Source: Promethearchaeota archaeon (GTDB lineage Archaea; Asgardarchaeota; Lokiarchaeia; Sigynarchaeales; SOKP01). From it: a stretch of DNA of 15,658 nucleotides. The stretch spans positions 1 to 15,658 of the forward strand of contig JAUWBH010000153.1 of NCBI GenBank assembly GCA_030605085.1, read 5' to 3'. The notes beneath the pieces were generated by a model that saw only the letters and a list, made by a program, of their open reading frames with translations, did not search any database and was not told the origin of the DNA. The translations under genes were made by a program, and so were the position numbers. Shown here piece by piece: positions 1 to 7,044 of this stretch (its first letter is position 1; every line of letters starts with the position of its first letter).

Positions 1-273
1 TTTATGAGTATATTTTTCGTCTTCATATAGTAGAACTAATTTATCAGGATACTTTACTGCGTGTTCTTCGATTCTAAGTCCTATAGAATATTTTGTATCG
101 GGAGTATGTTCAGCCATCCACACTGCTCCTTTCATTATCAATGGTGTCTTTACAGCCCAAGATGGCTGGATTTTGCTTTTATATTCTTCTTTGGATATGA
201 TATATGGTTTCTTACTATCCCCGTTTTGAGCTGTTTTTCCAGGTGCTGATATTTCTGATTTTTGATCATTCAT
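1..273 (-). CDS. Acyl-CoA synthetase (AMP-binding, ANL superfamily), N-terminal part, cut by window edge
   Basis: Reading the minus strand from an ATG at 273 gives 91 codons without a stop up to the first base of the window, so the rest of the gene lies outside. Residues about 61-91 (SIGLRIEEHAVKYPDKLVLL, then YEDEKYTHK) match the opening of fatty-acid and FATP-type acyl-CoA synthetases, where a helix, a 'YPDK' turn and a 'YEDxxYTYxE' strand begin the adenylation domain. The first 30 or so residues are polar and probably disordered. By family it would activate a fatty acid with ATP and CoA at the membrane or in the cytosol. The catalytic motifs are not in view, so the substrate cannot be judged and other ANL ligases remain possible. 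It is divergent from the GH172-like gene, 161 bases away. Confidence 0.72.
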   Translation of the reverse strand, partial: MNDQKSEISAPGKTAQNGDSKKPYIISKEEYKSKIQPSWAVKTPLIMKGAVWMAEHTPDTKYSIGLRIEEHAVKYPDKLVLLYEDEKYTHK

Positions 274-296
274 TTTGTATCATATTTAAAATATTT

Positions 297-305
297 AATA
301 TTATA
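297..305 (-). promoter_or_regulatory. Weak TATA-like box for the acyl-CoA synthetase gene
   Basis: The minus strand reads TATAATATT, centred about 28 bases upstream of the ATG at 273. The spacing matches the better TATA boxes in this window, but the surroundings are so AT-rich that the match alone is weak. Confidence 0.3.
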
Positions 306-373
306 GGCAGAAAAATATTAAAATGCAAAAAAAATTTGGTAATTATCCTAACATTTTAAATTAAAAATAGAAA

Positions 374-382
374 TTTATAAAA
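374..382 (+). promoter_or_regulatory. TATA box upstream of the GH172/DUF2961 gene
   Basis: TTTATAAAA is a good archaeal TATA match. It lies 57 bases before the ATG of the long gene but only 28 bases before the ATG of a mini-ORF at 406, so the transcript may start at or next to that mini-ORF. Confidence 0.5.
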
Positions 383-405
383 AGAAAGGATATATGATTA
401 AAAAA

Positions 406-435
406 ATGCGGAAAGAGGAAGAAGATAAGATATAA
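406..435 (+). CDS. Possible leader mini-ORF overlapping the GH172 start (TAATG)
   Basis: ATG at 406 opens a nine-codon frame (MRKEEEDKI) whose TAA stop shares its last base with the ATG at 435. An in-frame ATG at 394 would lengthen it to 13 codons. A TATA box centred 28 bases upstream of 406 would place a leaderless start on this ATG, and the TAATG overlap would allow termination-reinitiation into the long gene. A frame this short can arise by chance, so this is a candidate only. Confidence 0.25.
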   Translation: MRKEEEDKI

Positions 436-1505
436 TGTTAGATTGGAGAAAGATAACTAAAATAAAAAAGCAGTATAATTTCGGAGCTTTTAATGGAGGA
501 TGGAAATATGATTCTTATCCTGAACTTGAATCCTTAGATGCACATAAATCCATGACAATTGCTGAAATAAAAGGTCCGGCAGTTATAACTAATCTTCATT
601 CATTGCAGCATCTCGTGCAAGATACTGAACTAACTGCAGAACAACAAAGTGCACTAAGCGTGCGAGGTATTATTCTTGAAATTTATTTCAATGATAATCC
701 TATTCCTGCTGTAAGAGTTCCTTTAGGAGATTTTTTTGCTGATGGTTGTTTAGGTCAAGCAGAGGATTTCACTAGTCTCTTTATCGAAAAGGCGCCTAAA
801 TCATATAATTGCTTTATACCTATGCCATTTGAAAAATCCGCTCGAGTTGTTCTCGTAAATGAAACTAAGTATGATCTGATGAATTATAGTTTTGTTGAGT
901 TTGAAAAACTAGACTCTTGGAGGGATAATTTTGGTTACTTTCACGCAACTTGGAAAAGATTTGCTTTTCAATTAAATGACAACACTAACCAACATTTCTT
1001 TCATGTAGACGGGAAAGGGCATCTAATAGGAAGATCATATAGTATAAGTACCGATGAACCAATGTTTAAAGGATTTTATTATGTCATGGAAGGTAATAAT
1101 GAAGTAAGAATTGATGGAGAAGACAAGCCACGTGTGGATTACTTAGGAACAGAAGATTCTTTTGGCTTTAGTTGGGGCTTTCAGAAAGTTTTCAAGGGAC
1201 TTTATAATGGAATGAATTTTGTTCACCTAGCGAAACCAACATTATTAAGCATCTATCGTTTCCGAGGTAATAATACGATCGGATTTAATAAAAGCATAGA
1301 TTTTCGAATAAATTGGGCTAATGATTTTACTGATAAGAAAATTTTTCTAAAGAGAATTTCAAGGATAAATTCAAAAGGTCGAGGCTGGATTGATTATGCT
1401 ACAACATATTATTGGTATCAGAATACTGTGGGATATGAACACGAACCATTAATGCCTCTCAATGAAAGAATTAAATTAATTTTAAAGTCGAATTTAGAAA
1501 AATAA
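435..1505 (+). CDS. GH172 / DUF2961 family glycoside hydrolase-like protein
   Basis: The 356-residue protein carries the DUF2961 landmarks in order: a KGPAVITNLH strand (46-55), LEIYFND (81-87) followed by VPLGDFF (95-101), a PMPFEKSARV segment (129-138), and the C-terminal MEG...IDG...LGTEDSFGFSWGF block (218-249), then YRFRG (274-278). Characterised GH172 members are alpha-D-fructofuranosidases, difructose-anhydride enzymes and D-arabinofuranosidases acting on furanosides. From memory, the catalytic glutamates of the bifidobacterial enzyme are E270 and E291, 21 residues apart; E219 and E240 here have exactly that spacing. There is no signal peptide, so the enzyme is probably cytosolic and would act on imported or internally made furanosides. 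The ATG at 435 overlaps the stop of a mini-ORF. The substrate cannot be read from sequence. Confidence 0.85.
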   Translation: MLDWRKITKIKKQYNFGAFNGGWKYDSYPELESLDAHKSMTIAEIKGPAVITNLHSLQHLVQDTELTAEQQSALSVRGIILEIYFNDNPIPAVRVPLGDFFADGCLGQAEDFTSLFIEKAPKSYNCFIPMPFEKSARVVLVNETKYDLMNYSFVEFEKLDSWRDNFGYFHATWKRFAFQLNDNTNQHFFHVDGKGHLIGRSYSISTDEPMFKGFYYVMEGNNEVRIDGEDKPRVDYLGTEDSFGFSWGFQKVFKGLYNGMNFVHLAKPTLLSIYRFRGNNTIGFNKSIDFRINWANDFTDKKIFLKRISRINSKGRGWIDYATTYYWYQNTVGYEHEPLMPLNERIKLILKSNLEK

Positions 1506-1514
1506 CTGATGGCG

Positions 1515-1538
1515 CAATAATTATCATCAATAATTATC
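1515..1538 (+). repeat. Short tandem repeat downstream of the GH172 gene
   Basis: CAATAATTATC occurs twice, at 1515-1525 and 1528-1538, in a 13-base period just after the stop codon. The core ATAATTAT is itself palindromic. It may be a small 3'-end structure between convergent genes or chance in AT-rich DNA. Confidence 0.3.
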
Positions 1539-1624
1539 GGTAGGTACGAAATTGAATTAGATAACTATTAAAACTTCAATTTTACCAATCTTACTTTCAA
1601 AATCTAAATATTGATAAATTTTTT

Positions 1625-1972
1625 TTAAGACCGACTATATTCTCCTCCATACCAAGATCTTTGAGATTTTCGAAGATTTTCAGGCATATCGGCAAATTGC
1701 GATTTTTCTTGTACAAGTTCGCATTCAACACCATAGCGAAGGCCGTCTTTAGGGTGAACAAATCCCGTTTTTGAGATTCCATTCGCACTTCTCAAAGCAG
1801 TACGCCTTGAAATTAACGACGCTCCTGAAGCATAGAAATATTTCCATTGTTGATTTGCCTCATCGAGTTCTATGAAAACACCTTCTACTTTATCATCCTC
1901 TGACTTAATGGGGTCAAATACGCCAGAGTAATCATTCCACTTTAACAATATTTTAGAATCTTTCTCAACCAT
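1625..1972 (-). CDS. Conserved-looking 115-residue protein of unknown function
   Basis: I do not recognise the family. The protein is soluble, has no membrane segment or signal peptide, and is compact: an N-terminal strand-rich part (KILLKWNDYSGVFD, then GVFIELDE and WKYFYASGASLI, residues 8-54) followed by a basic segment SRRTALRSANGISKTGF (55-71) and a C-terminal HPKDGLRYGVECELV strand. The SRRTALRSANGISKTG stretch looks like an amphipathic helix-turn suited to nucleic-acid or ligand binding, but that is only an impression. Codon use matches its neighbours. It is the last gene of the minus-strand run after the acetyltransferase, with a 135-base gap and an oligo-T tract between, so it probably has its own transcript. 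Its 3' end faces the GH172 gene. Confidence 0.7.
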   Translation of the reverse strand: MVEKDSKILLKWNDYSGVFDPIKSEDDKVEGVFIELDEANQQWKYFYASGASLISRRTALRSANGISKTGFVHPKDGLRYGVECELVQEKSQFADMPENLRKSQRSWYGGEYSRS

Positions 1973-2096
1973 TTTAAACCTTAACCCTTTACCTTACTGA
2001 TAGAAAAAAAAATTTTCTAATAAAATTATAATAAAAACATTATTTAATCTTTTGTGATTGGATAAGATTAAAAGATGATATAAGTAATTTTGTGTG

Positions 2097-2106
2097 AAAA
2101 AAAAAA
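2097..2106 (-). terminator. Oligo-T transcription terminator of the acetyltransferase gene
   Basis: Ten consecutive T on the minus strand begin directly after the acetyltransferase stop codon. Archaeal RNA polymerase commonly terminates at such tracts. Confidence 0.5.
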
Positions 2107-2107
2107 G

Positions 2108-2647
2108 TTAAATAATTATTTCTAAATGAATATCATCAGGTTCTAATTTATACAACTCTGGATTTATTTCTGGGGCTAGTTTGCAACCTAAATGCATGTA
2201 AAAATCAACAGTATTCTTAGAGGGTGTTGCAGAGATGTAGAGCTTCTTTGCTCCCAATTCCCTTGCCCGTTCTTTAACTTTATCCATTAATTTTCTTCCA
2301 AAACCTTTCTTTCTGTAATTCTTATCAACATGCAGGAAAACTACCTGAAGTTGATTATTAGCACTTCCTATAAATTTACACTCCAAGGAAATTAGTCCAA
2401 CCATTCTTTCTTCGTGAAGCAGTCCATAAAAAAATCCGCCCCTATCGTAAAGACTAAGAAGTCCTTTAACATGTTTCTTTATTTGCCTAGGAGTCCACCT
2501 TCGAATATTAAAATACCCATTTTTCAATACGAGTTTACCATTTTGATAATAGTAAAATTGATTGACAATTTCGCTTCGGTCAATATTTTTTATATTTTCA
2601 ATTTCTTCTCTCTTAATGGTTCTGATTTTCATGTTTTGTTCTGTCAT
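2108..2647 (-). CDS. GNAT family N-acetyltransferase
   Basis: This 179-residue protein has GNAT motif A at about 100-121: the strand LQVVFLHVD followed by YRKKGFGRKLMDKV, which contains the RxxGxG acetyl-CoA pyrophosphate loop (R112 to G117). Motif B follows as KKLYISATPSKNTVDFYMHLGC (134-155), the usual strand plus the helix that contacts CoA. It would transfer an acetyl group from acetyl-CoA to an amine. The gene starts 37 bases after the aminotransferase stop on the same strand, so co-transcription is likely, and acetylation of an amino sugar made by that enzyme is a natural guess. A protein or small-molecule acceptor cannot be excluded. An alternative ATG six codons in (MKIRTIKREE) is equally usable. 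The N-terminal 60 residues are not diagnostic. Confidence 0.88.
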   Translation of the reverse strand: MTEQNMKIRTIKREEIENIKNIDRSEIVNQFYYYQNGKLVLKNGYFNIRRWTPRQIKKHVKGLLSLYDRGGFFYGLLHEERMVGLISLECKFIGSANNQLQVVFLHVDKNYRKKGFGRKLMDKVKERARELGAKKLYISATPSKNTVDFYMHLGCKLAPEINPELYKLEPDDIHLEIII

Positions 2648-2684
2648 TAAAACATTCTCAAGTAATAACTTTTATGATGTAAAT

Positions 2685-3890
2685 CTATTTTAAAGATTTA
2701 ATAAATTCAACAACAATATCAAGTTTCTCTTTTGAAGCTAAAAGGATCTCATGTGGGAATTCAATGCTCCTAGAATATATATCCGAGACAATAGGGAAAT
2801 TTTTATCGTTGCTTTTTTCACCTCCCCAATTTGCATTTGAATAATCTATTCCTTTTCGTAACTCTACGTTTATAAAGCAATTTAAACCGTGTAAGGGTGG
2901 GTAGCAATCGTCTGTAGGTATACTATTGCGGTTTAATTTTTTATAAAATTTAGATTTTGTAATTCCCCCGAATTTTTCTGGTTCAAATACAATAGGATAC
3001 ACGTAATAACCTAGTTCTGTTGTTCCAGGAGTAGGTTTCATCACTCGAACACCGTCGATTGCATTTAGCTTCTTCATTAAATATTTTGCGTTCTCGTTTC
3101 TTAATTTGTGCTGAGAAGGAAATCTTTTTAATTGTTCCCGAATTACTGCTGCTTGATATTCGCTCATTCGATAATTAGAGCCGTATCTAAAGTGCTTATA
3201 TGAATATTTATTTTTTTCTCTCCCACAATCCGAAACACAATACATCAAATCTGCAATTTCGTCGTTATTAATGATAATAGCACCACCCTCTCCACCTGTT
3301 AAAACTTTAGAAGCTTGGAAGCTAAAAGTTCCGGCATTACCCCAATTTCCTACTCTTTTTCCCTTATATCTCGACCCATGAGCGTGGGCACAATCTTCTA
3401 CAACAATTAAATCATTTTTTTCGGCGATTTTCATTAGCATATCCATCTCAACCGGATTTCCCCCTAGATGAACAGCAACTATAGCTTTAGTTCTTTTTGT
3501 AATTAATTCTTCAACTTTGTCGACATCCATTACAAGCGTTTCCGGATCTATATCGCAGAAAAGGGGAACGGCGTTAGTAGCTACAACTGCAGAAGCCGAT
3601 GCCACAAATGTATAATCCGATACAATCACTTCGTCTCCCAATCCAACTCCGAAACCTAGCAATGCGACTTCAATAGCGACTGTTCCATTAAATACTGCAA
3701 TACAACATTTAGCTTCTTGAAATTTAGCAAACTCTTCTTGAAACGACCAGACATTTTCACCACTATGAGATCCAGGCGAACCACACCACCAATTGCCAGA
3801 TTTAATTACATTTGCTAACGCTTCAATTTCGGCATTATCGTAGATAGGCCATTCTGGAAAAAGTTTATTTGCTTCTTGTTTAAAGGACAT
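2685..3890 (-). CDS. DegT/DnrJ/EryC1/StrS-type PLP-dependent aminotransferase
   Basis: At 401 residues it has normal length for this fold-type-I aminotransferase family. Landmarks are NGTVAIEVAL (68-77) for cofactor phosphate binding, GDEVIVSDYTFVA (85-97), VEDCAHAHG (164-172) with D166 contacting the pyridine nitrogen, and GTFSFQASKVLTGGEGG (187-203) with K195 as the Schiff-base lysine. Family members transfer an amino group from glutamate or glutamine to a keto sugar, nucleotide-linked or free. The N-terminal SGNWWCGSPG and the SFQxSK form recall members acting on scyllo-inosose or aminohydroxybenzoate precursors, but the substrate is not readable. The neighbouring acetyltransferase suggests an N-acetylated amino sugar or cyclitol. 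No dehydratase, epimerase or nucleotidyltransferase is in the window, so any pathway is incomplete here. Confidence 0.93.
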   Translation of the reverse strand: MSFKQEANKLFPEWPIYDNAEIEALANVIKSGNWWCGSPGSHSGENVWSFQEEFAKFQEAKCCIAVFNGTVAIEVALLGFGVGLGDEVIVSDYTFVASASAVVATNAVPLFCDIDPETLVMDVDKVEELITKRTKAIVAVHLGGNPVEMDMLMKIAEKNDLIVVEDCAHAHGSRYKGKRVGNWGNAGTFSFQASKVLTGGEGGAIIINNDEIADLMYCVSDCGREKNKYSYKHFRYGSNYRMSEYQAAVIREQLKRFPSQHKLRNENAKYLMKKLNAIDGVRVMKPTPGTTELGYYVYPIVFEPEKFGGITKSKFYKKLNRNSIPTDDCYPPLHGLNCFINVELRKGIDYSNANWGGEKSNDKNFPIVSDIYSRSIEFPHEILLASKEKLDIVVEFIKSLK

Positions 3891-3923
3891 ATTCTATCCA
3901 CTTTTTCAATTCTTTATTTAATA

Positions 3924-3931
3924 CTTATAAA
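3924..3931 (-). promoter_or_regulatory. TATA box for the aminotransferase-acetyltransferase pair
   Basis: The minus strand reads TTTATAAG, centred about 37 bases upstream of the ATG at 3890; a second, overlapping-class match (TTATAAATA) lies at 3934-3942. Either would give a short leader. The 69-base gap to the upstream ceramidase-like gene leaves room for both read-through and an own promoter. Confidence 0.45.
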
Positions 3932-3959
3932 TATATTTATAATTCACTTCTTTATCTAA

Positions 3960-5363
3960 CTAATGATTCTTTATCTCATTAAAAAGCTCAATCATCTCTT
4001 TGATTACATATTCACCACATCGGGGGCTAAAACTAGCTACTGGTTCATAACCCCCATATTCAATGTATTCCTTAGGAGGGAATAAATAGGCAATCCAATC
4101 GTTAGCGTTTTGAAAAATAAATGTATCTTCATTTCTTGTAGGTGATTTATGGAACAAAAATTTGCCAAGATCCTCGAATAATTCGCCAGGAACGGTTAAA
4201 ATACTTAAATCTTTTGATCTTGTTTTTGAATGAGCTTTAATTTTAATATATTGTATAATTGAACGACAATGGATTCTAATTCTTCGCCGTTTAACTGTAA
4301 ACGCCGGGAAATTAGAATTATCGCTCAAGATTTTCGTAACTGGAAGAATAAAGTATTTTTTTATAGAATGAGATAATGTATTTTGATACCATGTATTTGT
4401 AAAATATTTATAATCTTTAAATGGTACCCAAAAATCTCTCAATTTGGAAAAAAATTCTATCTCTTCGAAATATTCTTCATCAATAATGGATTCTGCTAAT
4501 TTTAACGCCTCTTGCGCGATTATATTGCCTATTTTTTTTGTATGTTCATAGGTTCCTAATTGATCATACACAGGCTTCTTATCCTCTTCTAAACTTTCAT
4601 AATCTGTACCGCAAGTGGTTATAGGATTTAAATCTGCGGCTGGACCGTTAAAAAAAGTAACGTTTGTTTTATTATTAGTTAATTCAATGATTTTTTGTAT
4701 TATTCGCCCTGGATAATCTGCAGATAATTTATTGTTCTTAAACGATAATGTTGTCGGATGACACGCATAATTAATAATGAATCCAATCAATTCATTACCA
4801 TCTAAACTACGAAAAGTTATAACTCCTAATTCTGGCTTCGATCTCCTTGTTGGGTGCCTTCGATTTATAACTATATCAGGATTAAAAAGTTTCTTAGTCC
4901 AAGCCATTTTGCAAGGTTTTAATTCCTTAAATAGATCCTTAACCATTTTAACGATTTGATGAGCAAACCAAATTATGTAGCGATCATTTCTATTCATACC
5001 AAACATAATTCCCTTTATAGCGTTAAAAATACCACCCGGAAAATAAAACTCTCCGGTTAGATCTGGAGCTGAATGTGTATGAGTTGAATGAAGTAAAATC
5101 TGATGCGGTTTGAGGAGTTCGGATTCATTTATTATTGAATTTTTAATATAATTAGCAATGCTCAGGGGTACTTTCAATAAATCTGTTGAAATTAAAAGTA
5201 AATACTCTTTATTATTGCCTTTTTGAGAGTCTTCCATTAAAATTCCATGGGCATAAATATCATCCAATTTTCCCATACAAGGGTCAGGTCGAGCATAACC
5301 TGCCATTGGCATGCCCACATAATTCTTCGGTGTTATCTTAATCCTACTGAAAGCTACTTTCAT
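3960..5363 (-). CDS. Neutral/alkaline ceramidase-like hydrolase with Asn at the nucleophile position
   Basis: The 467-residue protein (numbered from the ATG at 5363; a TTG one codon upstream is less likely) has the landmarks of the neutral ceramidase N-terminal domain: N-terminal ITP and AGYARPDP, THTHSAPD (H95, H97), NYACHPTTL (H202), SADYPGR, FNGPAADLNP, VPGELF (E394) and NDWIAY with EYGGYEP. H97, H202, E394 and Y426 can serve as zinc ligands. True ceramidases carry a nucleophilic Ser in a G[DN]xSP motif; here that position is Asn246 (ADLNP). The fold and metal site look intact, but ceramide hydrolysis is doubtful and another amide or ester substrate is likely. There is no signal peptide, and no typical C-terminal Ig-like domain is evident. 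It heads the minus-strand run and is divergent from an MFS transporter. An insert at about 310-375 is rich in basic and aromatic residues. Confidence 0.85.
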   Translation of the reverse strand: MKVAFSRIKITPKNYVGMPMAGYARPDPCMGKLDDIYAHGILMEDSQKGNNKEYLLLISTDLLKVPLSIANYIKNSIINESELLKPHQILLHSTHTHSAPDLTGEFYFPGGIFNAIKGIMFGMNRNDRYIIWFAHQIVKMVKDLFKELKPCKMAWTKKLFNPDIVINRRHPTRRSKPELGVITFRSLDGNELIGFIINYACHPTTLSFKNNKLSADYPGRIIQKIIELTNNKTNVTFFNGPAADLNPITTCGTDYESLEEDKKPVYDQLGTYEHTKKIGNIIAQEALKLAESIIDEEYFEEIEFFSKLRDFWVPFKDYKYFTNTWYQNTLSHSIKKYFILPVTKILSDNSNFPAFTVKRRRIRIHCRSIIQYIKIKAHSKTRSKDLSILTVPGELFEDLGKFLFHKSPTRNEDTFIFQNANDWIAYLFPPKEYIEYGGYEPVASFSPRCGEYVIKEMIELFNEIKNH

Positions 5364-5385
5364 CAATTAAATAAGCATTTGGAGA

Positions 5386-5393
5386 TTTATAAA
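5386..5393 (-). promoter_or_regulatory. TATA box of the ceramidase-like gene
   Basis: TTTATAAA is centred about 26 bases upstream of the ATG at 5363. This predicts a transcript beginning at or within a base or two of the start codon and favours ATG 5363 over the TTG at 5366. Confidence 0.6.
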
Positions 5394-5442
5394 CCTTTTA
5401 TTAATCGATTAAAGGCATTGATAATTTCATTTAAGTAAAAGA

Positions 5443-5450
5443 TTTATATT
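5443..5450 (+). promoter_or_regulatory. TATA box of the MFS transporter gene
   Basis: TTTATATT, preceded by an A-rich AAAAGA stretch resembling a BRE, is centred about 26 bases before the ATG at 5472. With the opposite TATA box at 5386-5393 it makes a compact divergent promoter region of 108 bases. Confidence 0.6.
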
Positions 5451-5471
5451 CAGATTTGAGTATTTATTATT

Positions 5472-6806
5472 ATGAAAAATACCTCTATTTTGTCAATGAT
5501 ACTTTTTATAACAATTGTTGCCTTGGTCAATTCTACACAGAATATGATCTCTCCAAATTTACTCGTTATATCAAAATATTTTGGATTTGGAAAAAATGTG
5601 ACACCTTTAGGCGTTTTAGCGTTTTCATTTATTATTTTATCGGGTGTTGTAATGGTAATATTTGGCTATTTAGCGGATAAAATCACCCGGAAATGGATTT
5701 TATTATTTTGCGTTATAATTTTTTCTATCTCCTCACTTCTAACTATATTTGTACCTCCAGGCATAAATGGATATTATATGTTCTTTATTATAATTTGTAT
5801 TAATGGAGTTGGATTCGATGGTATAATCCCGAGCACATTTTCGTTGATTGGTGATATAGTGACTCAAGATAATAGGTCGAAAGGATTATCGTTCTTTTCA
5901 ATTGCTTCTCTTTTTGGAATGGTTTTAGGTATAGGTTTAGCTACTTTTGTGGGTTCTGTCGATTGGAGATTACCATATCTTATCGTAGGAGTTATGGGAA
6001 TTATTATTACATTTGTTATTCTCTTTTTTAAAGAGCCCTCTCGAATTGGAAAAGATTACTTTGATTTAACCGAAAAAGCCGCGATTGAATATACTTTTAG
6101 AATAAAAAAATCTGACTTAAAGGTAATTTTCAGGAAGAAATCAAACAAGTGGTTAATTATTAATTTCGTTGATACAATTCCCACTGGAATTATAATGTTT
6201 TTGCTTTTTGCGTATATGGAAGATTATCACAACTTATCTGGAGTAATCCCATTAATAATACTGACGATTGCCCTAATTAGTTCGTTGATTGGAACTATAG
6301 TCTTTGGATTTGTTGGCGACAATCTATTTAAAAAAGGGAAAAAAAAGTCGAGAGTAACACTAGCTTTAATGGGAAATGTAATTCCTATCCCATTTGTATT
6401 TATTGCCCTAATGATTCCTTTTAAAGCACCTAACAACGCATCTTTCACAGATGCTCTTTTAATTCCCGCATTTATAATTATGGTGGTGTTTATAGCTGTA
6501 GGACTTTTCACGAATGGCGCTGTAAATGGGAACTGGTATGCGACTGTTGTAGATTTGAATCTCCCCGAACATCGTGCCACGACTCTTGCGACAGCGAGCT
6601 TTTTCGATATTTTGGGGAAGGCCTTAGGACCTTTAATTGGAGCAATTATCGCAGATCGTTTTGGTTTTTTATACGGCATAATGATATCTATCCTCTTCTG
6701 GATTTTGATACCATTTTTCTGGATTCCTGTGCTAAAAAATTGCATTCCAGAAATGGATGCAACGGAGGAGATTTTTTCAAAACGGATAAAAGAGTTAAGA
6801 AGTTAA
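5472..6806 (+). CDS. Major facilitator superfamily transporter
   Basis: The 444-residue protein has about twelve hydrophobic segments in two halves and a charged central loop at about 190-226. MFS motif A is at 65-74 (GYLADKITRK, between TM2 and TM3), and its second-half counterpart is at 279-294 (GFVGDNLFKKGKKKSR). DNRSKGLSFFSIASLFGMVLG (133-153) resembles the TM4-TM5 motif of MFS drug and lipid exporters. A late HRATTLATASFFDILGKALGP segment also recalls Spinster-like members, some of which export sphingolipids, but the similarity is general. The divergent neighbour is ceramidase-like, so a lipid-derived or amide substrate is conceivable. Direction and cargo cannot be told from sequence. 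The start is supported by a TATA box 26 bases upstream. Confidence 0.88.
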   Translation: MKNTSILSMILFITIVALVNSTQNMISPNLLVISKYFGFGKNVTPLGVLAFSFIILSGVVMVIFGYLADKITRKWILLFCVIIFSISSLLTIFVPPGINGYYMFFIIICINGVGFDGIIPSTFSLIGDIVTQDNRSKGLSFFSIASLFGMVLGIGLATFVGSVDWRLPYLIVGVMGIIITFVILFFKEPSRIGKDYFDLTEKAAIEYTFRIKKSDLKVIFRKKSNKWLIINFVDTIPTGIIMFLLFAYMEDYHNLSGVIPLIILTIALISSLIGTIVFGFVGDNLFKKGKKKSRVTLALMGNVIPIPFVFIALMIPFKAPNNASFTDALLIPAFIIMVVFIAVGLFTNGAVNGNWYATVVDLNLPEHRATTLATASFFDILGKALGPLIGAIIADRFGFLYGIMISILFWILIPFFWIPVLKNCIPEMDATEEIFSKRIKELRS

Positions 6807-6879
6807 TATATAGTAATTATTTGATTCTTTAAGAGTTATAAATAAAAATTCTTATTATGGCGGGATCATACTTTTAAGT

Positions 6880-7044
6880 ATTGTAAAACATTTATTACGG
6901 AAGACATAGGGGACATGGTACCCCCATGGCGGACATTAGTACCCAATATTGTTCCATTATTACACGCTGAAATCTCTCATTCTGCGCTTACTGTGAAGAG
7001 TATAACCACAGAGTAAAAATATAACTGATATAATGTTTTACAAT
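6880..7044. repeat. 165-base segment bounded by a perfect 13-base inverted repeat
   Basis: ATTGTAAAACATT at 6880-6892 is the exact reverse complement of AATGTTTTACAAT at 7032-7044. The arms enclose 139 bases without a gene. The layout is like a miniature inverted-repeat element, but no matching target-site duplication is obvious in the flanks. Confidence 0.5.
6911..6944 (+). repeat. GC-richer imperfect direct repeat
   Basis: GGACATGGTACCC (6911-6923) and GGACATTAGTACCC (6931-6944) recur with a 20-base period, joined by CCATGG. The block contains the palindromes GGTACC and CCATGG and stands out in otherwise very AT-rich DNA. It could be a protein-binding site or the end of a decayed insertion sequence. 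Confidence 0.5.

Noticed and set aside
61..249. A plus-strand 62-codon frame at the left edge
   Set aside because: It lies antisense to the acyl-CoA synthetase N-terminus, whose translation matches a known family.
6227..6745. A 172-codon open frame on the minus strand inside the MFS transporter gene
   Set aside because: It is antisense to a transporter with clear motifs, and its Ile/Lys-rich low-complexity translation mirrors that gene's membrane codons. It has no family features.
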